Both the position numbers and the translations under genes were made by a program. Shown one piece after another: positions 1-7,230 of a DNA stretch of 64,000 nt. The stretch comes from Oscillospiraceae bacterium (GTDB lineage Bacteria > Bacillota > Clostridia > Oscillospirales > Oscillospiraceae), in the NCBI GenBank assembly GCA_017482385.1, contig JAFUNI010000016.1, forward strand, positions 248,001 to 312,000, read 5' to 3'. The stretch's first letter is position 1. Each line of letters opens with the position of its first letter. A model generated the notes under the pieces. The model was not told where the DNA came from. It made no database searches and saw nothing but the letters and a program-made list of their open reading frames with translations.

Positions 1-1
1 C

Positions 2-679
2 CGGGAGTATGTGAAGCAGAGCGCTGACCGCACATTCCGCTGGCTGGAACGCTGCAAGGCAGAGAATGCCCGTCTGAATGCATTGCCGGATACTGTCAAT
101 AAAGAGCAGATGCTTTGGGGTATCAACCAGGGTGGCACCTATGCGGATATCCGCGTGGATCACATGAAGCGTATTGCTGAACTGGATTTGCCCGGTTACG
201 CCATTGGCGGCCTTGCAGTAGGTGAAACCGCGGAGGAGATGTATGACATCATTGAGGCGGTAGAACCCCATATGCCTGCGGACAAGACCCGGTATCTGAT
301 GGGCGTGGGTACACCTACCAATATCATTGAAGCGGTTGCCCGTGGTGTGGACTTCTTTGACTGCGTTATGCCTGCCCGCAATGCCCGCCACGCAAGACTT
401 TTCACCTGGCAGGGCGCAATCAATTTGAAAAATGCCAAGTATGCCAAGGATCTTTCTCCCATCGATCCGGAATGTGATTGCCCTGTGTGTCGGCGTTACT
501 CCAAGGCATATATCCGCCATCTGTTTGTGGCTGAGGAAATGCTGGCAATGCGTCTTTGCGTTATGCACAATCTGTATTTCTACAATAAATTGATGGAAAA
601 GATCCGCAATGCCCTAGATAATGGTACATTTGAGCAGTTCAGATGTGAACATTCTGAGAAATTAAGCCGCAGAATCTAA
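2..679 (+). CDS. tgt: Queuine/preQ1 tRNA-ribosyltransferase, C-terminal part
   Basis: The reading frame is open from base 2, so the gene is cut by the window edge; about 226 C-terminal residues are present out of a usual ~375. The family exchanges guanine-34 for preQ1 in tRNAs with GUN anticodons. Seen here: the substrate-binding segment GINQGG, the GGLAVGE loop, the DFFDCVMPARNARH stretch carrying the catalytic Asp region, and the zinc site (CDCPVC at the start, the last ligand in a later His). Three bases separate its stop from a spurious upstream GTG of the next gene; yajC follows, a very common order (tgt-yajC). Confidence 0.95.
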   Translation, partial: REYVKQSADRTFRWLERCKAENARLNALPDTVNKEQMLWGINQGGTYADIRVDHMKRIAELDLPGYAIGGLAVGETAEEMYDIIEAVEPHMPADKTRYLMGVGTPTNIIEAVARGVDFFDCVMPARNARHARLFTWQGAINLKNAKYAKDLSPIDPECDCPVCRRYSKAYIRHLFVAEEMLAMRLCVMHNLYFYNKLMEKIRNALDNGTFEQFRCEHSEKLSRRI

Positions 680-686
680 AATGTGC

Positions 687-714
687 TTGCAATTTATGGG
701 AATAATGCTATAAT
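687..714 (+). promoter_or_regulatory. Sigma-A promoter for yajC
   Basis: TTGCAA at 687-692, 16 bp, then TATAAT at 709-714 with an extended TG one base upstream. It sits just after the tgt stop, so yajC can be transcribed on its own. Confidence 0.6.
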
Positions 715-748
715 AGTCACGATATTAATAGGAAAAGGAGTTAATCCA

Positions 749-1144
749 ATGTTACTGTTCTTAGAAGAAACTGCGCCCCAGGCGAATCCTGCAGGCGGTT
801 TGATTAGCATGCTGCCTATGTTGCTGATTATGGTGGCTCTATTCTACTTCATGCTGATTCGTCCTGAGAATAAGCGTAAGAAGGAAGCTGAGCAGCTGCG
901 TTCTGCTGTGAAGAACGGCGATAAGATCACAACCATCGGTGGTATCGTTGGTACTGTTGTGGATGTGAAGAGCGATAGCTTTGTAATTGAAACCAGCGCA
1001 GACCAGGTTCGTATGGAGCTGATGAAGTGGGCTCTGTCCACCAATGAAACTGCTGACGCAGCGGCTAAGGAAGAAGCGAAGAAGAAGCAGGAAGCTAAGG
1101 CTAAGGCCAAGGCTGCCAAGAAGGCTGCTAAGGAGAACAACTAA
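749..1144 (+). CDS. yajC: Preprotein translocase subunit YajC
   Basis: YajC is a small inner-membrane partner of the SecDF/Sec translocon. The 131-residue product starts at ATG 749, chosen because GGAAAAGGAG ends 8 bases before it; a longer frame to GTG 683 has no ribosome site and crosses the promoter. One membrane helix lies at about residues 17-36 (LPMLLIMVALFYFMLIRP), followed by the typical RPENKRKKE loop and a GDKITTIGGIVGTV beta segment. The tail is an unusually long Ala/Lys/Glu helix (residues ~95-131). No secD/secF follows; a terminator closes the unit. Confidence 0.92.
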   Translation: MLLFLEETAPQANPAGGLISMLPMLLIMVALFYFMLIRPENKRKKEAEQLRSAVKNGDKITTIGGIVGTVVDVKSDSFVIETSADQVRMELMKWALSTNETADAAAKEEAKKKQEAKAKAKAAKKAAKENN

Positions 1145-1150
1145 TAACGA

Positions 1151-1183
1151 AAAGAGCTTCGGTTAAACCGAAGCTCTTTTTCT
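1151..1183 (+). terminator. Bidirectional intrinsic terminator
   Basis: AAAGAGCTTCGG (1151-1162), 5-base loop, CCGAAGCTCTTT (1168-1179) and a T run. It serves yajC and, read on the other strand, overlaps the last codons of the convergent exporter gene. Confidence 0.85.
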
Positions 1184-2395
1184 TTTCCATTCGTTCCAAA
1201 GTCGTACAAGCGTGGATATCATCAAAATGCCAACAGCAATTACACCGGCAATGGCAATAGTTTGCTTTCCTGTATCGGTAAAGCCGGACATATCACCCAT
1301 TACCAGGCAGTTGGTAGTATAATAAATACCAGAGCCGGGTATCAGTGGGAAAATGGAAACAACAAGGTAGGAGATGGCGGGATATTTGCGTATCCGGGCC
1401 ATTGCCTCTGCATAGGTTGCAGCGCTCAAAGCAGATAAGAAATAGCACATGGTTTCACTACAGCCATAATGAGCCGCTACACAGAAAATACCCCAGGAAA
1501 CAGCACCGCCAAGGGCGCACAGAAGGATTCCCGGTCCGTGAATATTGAATATGAAGGAAAAACCGATGCAGCCTATAAAGGCGGCTATGCACTGTATGAT
1601 CCAGCTGTAGGACTGAGTAGGGGAGTTGACCATCATTTCGCCCAGCACATTGGAAAGATTCCAGGCAGCGCCCGTACCCAGTGCGATTGCGGCTGCGATC
1701 AGCAGTACCTGTACGATGCGGTTGATGCCAGAGTTTGTATCGCCGAAAATAATATCCCGCATTGCGTTGGTGAAAAGCAGTCCCGGCACTAAGATCATCA
1801 ACGTGCCGATAATAACAGCGTCCGTATTGTTAGCCAAACCCAATACGCTGGTGATATTACCGCCGACTGTCATAATAAAGGCGCAGACGATTGTCTTAAA
1901 GAATTGGTTTGTGCCAAATTTGCCAAAGAAATGATCGCTTAAACCCACGAGCAGTCCGCACAGAGCAGCACAGAACGCGTCCAATAAGGTTCCACCGAAA
2001 AATACCGCAAAGCCGGCAGCACCCAAAATATTGCCCAAAAGATAAAGGGGCAGCTTGTATTTGATTCTGGATTGGTGTGTTTCCTGCAGCCATTGCAGCG
2101 CGGTTTCCGGATCGGGCCTTTGGGAGCAGATACGCCTGCTCAAATTGCTGTAGCGTTCTACTGCATCCAAATCGTTTCCGTGGAAGCCTATTCGTTTCAT
2201 ACGGGTGATGGCCTTGCCGTCAGGTGTTTTGATACTGACAGTCATACAGTTAGTGATGGCAAATACCTCAGAATCAATTCCATAAGAAGCTAAGATGCGA
2301 TTGATACTTTCTTCAACGCGAAAAGTCTCAGCACCGCTCATTGCCAGATTATATCCCAAGTCCGTTACAAGATCCAATAAAATATCGTAATCCAT
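1163..2395 (-). CDS. ThrE-type threonine/serine exporter, fused form
   Basis: A 410-residue multi-spanning membrane protein. The N-terminal ~115 residues are the soluble part of the ThrE domain (motif SGAETFRVEES near residue 20), followed by about ten hydrophobic segments; the second half (from about residue 270) matches the smaller ThrB/DUF3815 partner domain. Many Clostridia encode the halves as two genes; here they are one chain, as in Corynebacterium ThrE, which exports L-Thr and L-Ser. Substrate is inferred from family only. The start is supported by AGAGG before ATG 2395. It is a single-gene unit with its own promoter, ending in the shared terminator. Confidence 0.85.
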   Translation of the reverse strand: MDYDILLDLVTDLGYNLAMSGAETFRVEESINRILASYGIDSEVFAITNCMTVSIKTPDGKAITRMKRIGFHGNDLDAVERYSNLSRRICSQRPDPETALQWLQETHQSRIKYKLPLYLLGNILGAAGFAVFFGGTLLDAFCAALCGLLVGLSDHFFGKFGTNQFFKTIVCAFIMTVGGNITSVLGLANNTDAVIIGTLMILVPGLLFTNAMRDIIFGDTNSGINRIVQVLLIAAAIALGTGAAWNLSNVLGEMMVNSPTQSYSWIIQCIAAFIGCIGFSFIFNIHGPGILLCALGGAVSWGIFCVAAHYGCSETMCYFLSALSAATYAEAMARIRKYPAISYLVVSIFPLIPGSGIYYTTNCLVMGDMSGFTDTGKQTIAIAGVIAVGILMISTLVRLWNEWKRKRASV

Positions 2396-2426
2396 AAGGA
2401 AGCCTCTTTTATATTTGATATATTCA

Positions 2427-2454
2427 AGTATAGCATACCGCCCCGAAAATACAA
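2427..2454 (-). promoter_or_regulatory. Sigma-A promoter for the ThrE-type exporter
   Basis: On the minus strand TTGTAT (2454-2449), 16 bp, TATACT (2432-2427) with a TG one base upstream of the -10. Confidence 0.5.
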
Positions 2455-2461
2455 GTCAAAA

Positions 2462-2484
2462 CCGCCGGAAATCAATTCCGGCGG
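2462..2484 (-). terminator. Terminator after the DegV gene
   Basis: Perfect 9-bp stem CCGCCGGAA / TTCCGGCGG with a 5-base loop; on the minus strand it is followed by TTTTGACTTG, a short U tract. Confidence 0.7.
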
Positions 2485-2493
2485 TATAGAAGA

Positions 2494-3336
2494 TTATTTT
2501 TTAACGAACAGTACACCCAATGTGCCGGGTCCACAGTGACAGGAAACGGTGCAGCCTGCCATTGTCCAGTAGATATTTTCAAAATCTGCGTATTCGGTTA
2601 CCGCGGCTTCCACGGCTTTCAAGCATTCGTCAGAAACCGGTGTGCGGGTAATGAACAGGTGTTTTTTGTCAAGATCGTCTCTGTTTGCCAGGCGATCCTT
2701 TACATAGCTGGCAAGACTTTTGGCATAATTGCCGCGGTACTTCTTCACTACACCCATTTTGCCGTCCTTAACCTCAATGCAGGGTTTCAGACCAAGCAGG
2801 TTTGCGCCCAAGGCGACGACAGCTGTGCAACGACCGCCTTTGACCATATAATCCAGCCTGTCAAGCAGGAAGCTTGCTTCCACTTTGGGGGTAAAAGCGT
2901 TTAATTTTTCTTTGATTTCCTCCAAAGAGGACACAGAATCAGCTAATTCACAGGCTTTCAGCACCACCAGACCCTGGCCGGTGGACAGATTGCGTGAGTC
3001 GATCACAGCCACATTATCAAATTCTTCGGCGGCCAGACTTGCATTTTGATAGCTGGAGGAAAGCTCGGAGCTGATATTGATGTGAACCACAGCATCGTAT
3101 TTATTGGCAAATTCTGCAAAGCGCTCCTGGTAATCAACGACGCTGATCGCAGCAGTAGTGCAAAGATTGCCTCCTGCGGCTACATGGGCAAAAATCTCAT
3201 CGGTAGTGATTGTAACACCGTCGGAATATTCCTGTTCGTCTTTAATAACAGTGAGGGGTACAACAGTGATGTCATATTTTTCAAGCAGATCTTTTGAAAG
3301 ATCGCAGGTGCTGTCAGACAAAATTTTAATCTTCAT
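2494..3336 (-). CDS. DegV family fatty-acid-binding protein
   Basis: 280 residues, the family's usual length. The N-terminal KIKILSDSTCDL strand-loop and later CTTAAISV and LDRLDYMVKGGR segments are diagnostic of the DegV/EDD fold, which binds a single fatty acid and in Firmicutes delivers exogenous fatty acids to the FakA kinase (FakB role). No fakA is adjacent, so which function applies is open. Start taken at ATG 3336 behind AAGGAG; a longer frame to 3369 adds 11 residues with no family match and would begin within the promoter region. Divergent from copA. Confidence 0.85.
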   Translation of the reverse strand: MKIKILSDSTCDLSKDLLEKYDITVVPLTVIKDEQEYSDGVTITTDEIFAHVAAGGNLCTTAAISVVDYQERFAEFANKYDAVVHINISSELSSSYQNASLAAEEFDNVAVIDSRNLSTGQGLVVLKACELADSVSSLEEIKEKLNAFTPKVEASFLLDRLDYMVKGGRCTAVVALGANLLGLKPCIEVKDGKMGVVKKYRGNYAKSLASYVKDRLANRDDLDKKHLFITRTPVSDECLKAVEAAVTEYADFENIYWTMAGCTVSCHCGPGTLGVLFVKK

Positions 3337-3363
3337 TTTATAATCTTTCTCCTTTGTGTGTAC

Positions 3364-3392
3364 TTGCAATCGGATTATAATTTTGTTAAAAT
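3364..3392 (+). promoter_or_regulatory. Sigma-A promoter for copA
   Basis: TTGCAA (3364-3369), 17 bp, TAAAAT (3387-3392). It overlaps the oppositely directed degV promoter. Confidence 0.5.
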
Positions 3393-3419
3393 AGTAACAT
3401 AAAATTGAATGATTGTCAA
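3391..3419 (-). promoter_or_regulatory. Sigma-A promoter for the DegV gene
   Basis: On the minus strand TTGACA (3419-3414), 17 bp, TACTAT (3396-3391); a near-consensus promoter whose -10 abuts the copA -10. Confidence 0.6.
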
Positions 3420-3447
3420 TTCGGAAAGTATATATGGAGTGATTGGG

Positions 3448-5907
3448 ATGGAACTGAAATTTGATGTTACGGGTATGACCTGTGCGGCTTGTTCTGCCCG
3501 TGTGGAAAAAGTTACCGCCAAGGTTCCCGGGGTTACCAAGGCTGAAGTGAATTTGCTTGCAGGAAAAATGGTGGTTGAAGCAGAGAACGCTGACATTGCA
3601 GAGGTGATTATTACAGCAGTGCAGGATGCCGGATACGGCGCCAGCCAGTCCGGCAAGCAGACAGCAAAAAAACCAAAAACAAACAACGATTTGAAACAGA
3701 TGAAGCTGCGCATTATTGGCTCTGCCATTTGCCTTTGTATTTTAATGTATTTTACGATGGGGCATATGGTGGGTCTGCCTGCACCTGGTTGGTATCATGG
3801 CCCTGAAAATGCGGTTGTTGCAGCGCTGCTGCAGCTTTTCCTCACACTGCCGGTAGTGTACTTGAACAGGGTCTATTATATAAAGGGTTTTAAGGCTCTT
3901 TATCATCGCGCACCCAATATGGATTCCTTAATTGCAGTGGGTTCTGCTGCAGCGTTGGTCTACGGTATTGTGGCACTCTTTGTGATGGCTTATGCATCCG
4001 GTCACGGTCAGTGGGAAATTGTCAGTAAATACCGGGAAAACCTGTATTTTGAATCGGCTGCGATGATCCTAACGCTGATAACTCTGGGTAAATTCCTGGA
4101 AACAAGAGCAAAGGGAAAAACGGGTGATGCCATCGCTGCGCTGCTGGATCTGCGGCCTAAAACTGCAGTTGTACGCCGCGACGGTGTTGAATTGACTGTA
4201 GCATTAGAGCAAGTTCGTGTGGGTGATATTGTGATCGTTCGTTCCGGCAGCACAATACCGGTTGACGGCACAGTTTTGTCCGGTCGTGCTGCGGTGGACC
4301 AGAGCGCACTGACAGGTGAGAGTGTTCCCGTTGAGAAGAATTTAGGCGACACTGTGGCTGCTGCTACCATTAACAAAGAGGGTTATTTGGAGATTCGCGC
4401 TGACAAGATAGGTGAGGATACCACACTCTCCCAAATCGTGCGGATGGTAGAAGAGGCTGGCGGCTCCAAGGCCCCCATAGCCCGCCTTGCGGATAAAATT
4501 GCAGGTATATTTGTGCCTGTCGTTATGACGATCGCACTGCTTGCGCTGGTTGTATGGCTGATAGCGGGCGCATCTTTGGAATTTGCGTTAAACACCGCAA
4601 TTTCCGTGCTTGTGATCTCCTGTCCCTGTGCGCTGGGATTAGCGACCCCTGTGGCAATTATGGTAGGTACCGGCAGAGGTGCCGGGATGGGTGTACTGTT
4701 TAAAAATGCGGAGGTTTTGGAAAATCTCCACAAGGTCGATACTGTTGTATTGGACAAGACCGGAACACTGACGCAAGGTATTCCCGGCGTTACCGATGTT
4801 TTGCCCGACTGTGTGGAAGAAACGGAACTTCTGACGATTGCGGCTTCTCTTGAAGCCCGGTCTGAGCATCCGTTTGCAAAGGCAATTTTGGATAAAGCCG
4901 GATCGTTAAATATGCTGACGGTGGAAGATTTCCGGGTGCTACCCGGACAAGGTGTTACCGGCATCATTAACGGTGAACAGATTTATGGCGGAAATGCCAA
5001 ACTGATGGAAGAACTGGGGATCTCTGTACCCGATTATGCAGATTTGACAGCAGAAGGGAAGACGCCTTTATATTTTGCATCCGCAAAGCGCTATTATGGT
5101 GCAATTGCTGCGGCGGATCAGCTGAAAAATGATTCGATAGATGCTGTGAAACGATTGCAAAAACAGCATTTGCAGGTGGTAATGCTCACCGGTGACAATG
5201 AAAATACCGCTAAGGCGATTGCGGGTGCGGCCGGAATCAAAGAGGTAATATCCGATGTTTTGCCGGCAGACAAGGCCGGTGCAGTTTCTGCTCTGCAGCA
5301 AAAGGGCCATCGTGTTTTGATGGTTGGTGACGGTATCAATGATGCTCCGGCTTTGGTTACAGCCGATGTGGGAATGACCGTTGGTTCCGGTACGGATATT
5401 GCGGTGGAATCTGCCGATGTGGTGCTGATGCATAATTCTCTTACAGGGATTGCCGATGCCATCGCGCTTAGTAAAGCAACCATTCGCAACATAAAGGAGA
5501 ATCTGTTTTGGGCATTTTTCTATAACTGTCTTGGAATCCCTGTAGCAGCCGGCTTGCTGTATCCGGCGTTTGGCGTGCAGTTGAGTCCTATGCTTGGTGC
5601 GGCAGCTATGAGTATGAGCTCTGTTTTCGTTGTGTCTAATGCGTTGCGTCTGCGCTTTTTTAAGGCGAAAAACAAGGAAGTTTTGGAAGAAACGAAGGAG
5701 GAAATTAAAATGGAAGTAGTTATCAAAGTTGAAGGAATGATGTGTCCGCATTGCAAGGCCCGCGTGGAATCCGTTTGTAAGGCTGTTGCCGGCACACAGG
5801 ATGCAGTTGTGGATCTGCAGGCAAAGACTGTGACCGTAACCGGAAATGCAGATGTGGAGGCACTGAAAAAAGCTATTACAGAAGCGGATTACAAGGTGGT
5901 TGAATAA
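3448..5907 (+). CDS. copA: Copper-translocating P1B-type ATPase with N- and C-terminal metal-binding domains
   Basis: 819 residues from ATG 3448 (GGAG 8 bases upstream; the longer frame to 3409 has no site). Order: heavy-metal-associated domain with GMTCAAC (Cys12, Cys15), eight membrane helices, actuator LTGES, the transmembrane metal site CPC (Cys392-Pro-Cys394), phosphorylation motif DKTGTLT (Asp436), the SEHPFA His-Pro of P1B ATPases, and GDGINDAPAL hinge. After the last helix pair a second HMA domain follows (GMMCPHC, Cys766 and Cys769), an unusual C-terminal placement. The enzyme exports Cu(I) from the cytosol. No CsoR or CopY gene is adjacent. Confidence 0.95.
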   Translation: MELKFDVTGMTCAACSARVEKVTAKVPGVTKAEVNLLAGKMVVEAENADIAEVIITAVQDAGYGASQSGKQTAKKPKTNNDLKQMKLRIIGSAICLCILMYFTMGHMVGLPAPGWYHGPENAVVAALLQLFLTLPVVYLNRVYYIKGFKALYHRAPNMDSLIAVGSAAALVYGIVALFVMAYASGHGQWEIVSKYRENLYFESAAMILTLITLGKFLETRAKGKTGDAIAALLDLRPKTAVVRRDGVELTVALEQVRVGDIVIVRSGSTIPVDGTVLSGRAAVDQSALTGESVPVEKNLGDTVAAATINKEGYLEIRADKIGEDTTLSQIVRMVEEAGGSKAPIARLADKIAGIFVPVVMTIALLALVVWLIAGASLEFALNTAISVLVISCPCALGLATPVAIMVGTGRGAGMGVLFKNAEVLENLHKVDTVVLDKTGTLTQGIPGVTDVLPDCVEETELLTIAASLEARSEHPFAKAILDKAGSLNMLTVEDFRVLPGQGVTGIINGEQIYGGNAKLMEELGISVPDYADLTAEGKTPLYFASAKRYYGAIAAADQLKNDSIDAVKRLQKQHLQVVMLTGDNENTAKAIAGAAGIKEVISDVLPADKAGAVSALQQKGHRVLMVGDGINDAPALVTADVGMTVGSGTDIAVESADVVLMHNSLTGIADAIALSKATIRNIKENLFWAFFYNCLGIPVAAGLLYPAFGVQLSPMLGAAAMSMSSVFVVSNALRLRFFKAKNKEVLEETKEEIKMEVVIKVEGMMCPHCKARVESVCKAVAGTQDAVVDLQAKTVTVTGNADVEALKKAITEADYKVVE
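5710..5907 (+). CDS. Possible internally initiated CopZ-like copper chaperone
   Basis: Inside copA and in its frame, AAGGAGG (5695-5701) lies exactly 8 bases before ATG 5710. Translation from there gives a 65-residue stand-alone HMA domain with GMMCPHC, the size of a CopZ chaperone that hands Cu(I) to CopA. The Shine-Dalgarno coincides with codons for Lys-Glu-Glu at the linker, so it could be chance. Seen: the site and the complete domain. Inferred: that it is used. Confidence 0.4.
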   Translation: MEVVIKVEGMMCPHCKARVESVCKAVAGTQDAVVDLQAKTVTVTGNADVEALKKAITEADYKVVE

Positions 5908-5940
5908 GTCCGTTTTATTACTCTTATGTAGTTTTATACT

Positions 5941-5971
5941 TAAGCCATACAAACCAAGGAGGTATGGCTTA
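5941..5971 (+). promoter_or_regulatory. Hairpin presenting the ribosome site of the small ORF in its loop
   Basis: AAGCCATAC (5942-5950) and GTATGGCTT (5962-5970) form a perfect 9-bp stem, extended by a T-A pair to the A of the start codon. The 11-base loop holds most of the Shine-Dalgarno AAGGAGG (5956-5962). Could stabilise the mRNA or gate translation. Confidence 0.5.
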
Positions 5972-6099
5972 TGTATTCCATTCGTTATGTTAGCGGTCAT
6001 GTTCAGGTGTATGATCAGAAAGGGCAATTCCTGTTTTCTGCCGACACAGAGCGGGAAGCCAGAGAGGAACTGAAGGAGTATGCGGAATCTGCGGCTTGA
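5971..6099 (+). CDS. Small protein of unknown function, 42 residues
   Basis: ATG 5971 follows AAGGAGG by 8 bases. The product begins MYSIRYVSGHVQVYDQKG and reads as a short beta hairpin (residues 1-24) plus an acidic helix ending KEYAESAA. It resembles small conserved hypotheticals I associate with Oscillospiraceae but cannot name. Its last 20 bases overlap the start of truA in another frame, so the two are probably translationally coupled. No signal peptide, no membrane helix. Confidence 0.7.
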   Translation: MYSIRYVSGHVQVYDQKGQFLFSADTEREAREELKEYAESAA

Positions 6100-6814
6100 T
6101 ATTTGCTATGAGGGAACCCGATACCGGGGTTGGCAGCGCCTTTCTGGTACTGACAATACCATTCAGGCAAAATTGGAACAAACCCTCAGCAGAATTTTAG
6201 GCGAACCCATTGAAATATCCGCCAGCGGTCGCACCGATGCGGGAACTCACGCGAAGGGACAGGTTGTAAGCTTTCACTGCCAAAGCACAATGCCCTGTGA
6301 GGAAATTCTTTTCAAGCTTCGCAGTTATTTGCCGGAGGATATCGGCATATATTCCTGTAAGAACGTGTCCCCTCGGTTTCATGCCCGTTTGAACGCAAAA
6401 ACAAAAACCTACACCTACCGGTTGTGGAACAGTGAAGAGCCCTGTGTATTTGAGCGAAAATTCGTCCATATTGATCCCCGACCAGTGGATATGGATGCGA
6501 TGCTCCGGGCATCAAGGGACTTTTTGGGACAGCATGATTTTTCTGCATTTTGTGCTAATAAGCATATGAAAAAGTCAACTGTCCGTTATATCGAAAGTTT
6601 TAGTATTGAAAGACTGGAAAACGAGATTCGTTTTACTGTCACCGGTAACGGATTTTTGCACCACATGGTTCGAATTATGGTGGGAACGCTGCTGGAGATC
6701 GGTAGGGGAGAGCGCACTGCGGATTGTATTCCTGCTTTGTTTGGCGCAAGCCGTGCTGACTCCGGCGAACTGATCCCGGCCTGTGGCCTGTGCCTTATGG
6801 AGGTAACATATTGA
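6080..6814 (+). CDS. truA: tRNA pseudouridine(38-40) synthase
   Basis: 244 residues, the usual TruA length. It isomerises uridines 38-40 in the anticodon stem. The catalytic Asp lies in SGRTDAGTHA (about residues 50-59), preceded by YEGTRYRGWQ and followed by FLHHMVRIMVGTL, all TruA signatures. The start ATG 6080 is inside the preceding small gene; AAGGAG is only one base from the ATG, but AGAGAGGAA 10 bases upstream has proper spacing. Its stop overlaps the TTG start of the next gene. Confidence 0.95.
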   Translation: MRNLRLDICYEGTRYRGWQRLSGTDNTIQAKLEQTLSRILGEPIEISASGRTDAGTHAKGQVVSFHCQSTMPCEEILFKLRSYLPEDIGIYSCKNVSPRFHARLNAKTKTYTYRLWNSEEPCVFERKFVHIDPRPVDMDAMLRASRDFLGQHDFSAFCANKHMKKSTVRYIESFSIERLENEIRFTVTGNGFLHHMVRIMVGTLLEIGRGERTADCIPALFGASRADSGELIPACGLCLMEVTY

Positions 6815-7152
6815 ACATACAGATTTTTGGAAAAAGCAAATGCTTTGATACGAAGAAAGCAGAGCGGTATTTTAAGGAGCGGCGCATTAAATACCAAATG
6901 GTGGATCTGATTCGGTTTGGTTTATCCGGCAAAGAATTTGATGCGGTGCTTCGTGGTGTGGGCGGCATTGATAACTTGATCGACTGGGACGGGAAAAGCC
7001 AGGAGATCACTTTGATGAAATATATGGATGATGTCCGGGCCAAGGAAGATAAGGTCTTTGACGACCCGGCATTGATGCGAACGCCCATCGTGCGTAACGG
7101 CAAGCAGGTAACAGTGGGCTATTGCCCGGAAGTATGGGCTCAATGGGAATAA
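6811..7152 (+). CDS. ArsC/Spx-family thioredoxin-fold protein
   Basis: 113 residues starting at TTG 6811, chosen because GGAGG (6799-6803) lies 7 bases before it and the start overlaps the truA stop (TTGA). The family fold is visible: MNIQIFGKSKCFDTKKAERYF with one cysteine, a helical middle, and the cis-proline strand MRTPIVRNGKQVTVG near the end. With one Cys in the first motif rather than Spx's CxxC it is closer to the YffB/ArsC-like group; arsenate reduction is not shown, and no ars genes are nearby. A terminator follows. Confidence 0.85.
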   Translation: MNIQIFGKSKCFDTKKAERYFKERRIKYQMVDLIRFGLSGKEFDAVLRGVGGIDNLIDWDGKSQEITLMKYMDDVRAKEDKVFDDPALMRTPIVRNGKQVTVGYCPEVWAQWE

Positions 7153-7156
7153 CACA

Positions 7157-7190
7157 AAAGCAGTTTCTCAAAAGAGAAACTGCTTTTTTC
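7157..7190 (+). terminator. Terminator of the truA operon
   Basis: AAAAGCAGTTTCTC / GAGAAACTGCTTTT with an AAAA-type loop and a T run to 7189. Confidence 0.85.
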
Positions 7191-7219
7191 TTGCATATTT
7201 TGAAAAGTGGTGCTATGAT
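7191..7219 (+). promoter_or_regulatory. Sigma-A promoter for the symporter gene
   Basis: TTGCAT (7191-7196), 17 bp, TATGAT (7214-7219) with an extended TG, starting directly after the preceding terminator. Confidence 0.5.
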
Positions 7220-7230
7220 AGGAGGAAACA

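Noticed and set aside
5962-5972. Alternative ATG at 5964 for the small gene before truA
   Set aside because: It lies inside the Shine-Dalgarno spacing region and is in a different frame.
5068-6027. A 319-codon minus-strand frame opposite copA
   Set aside because: Shadow of copA; would also cross the small ORF and its hairpin.
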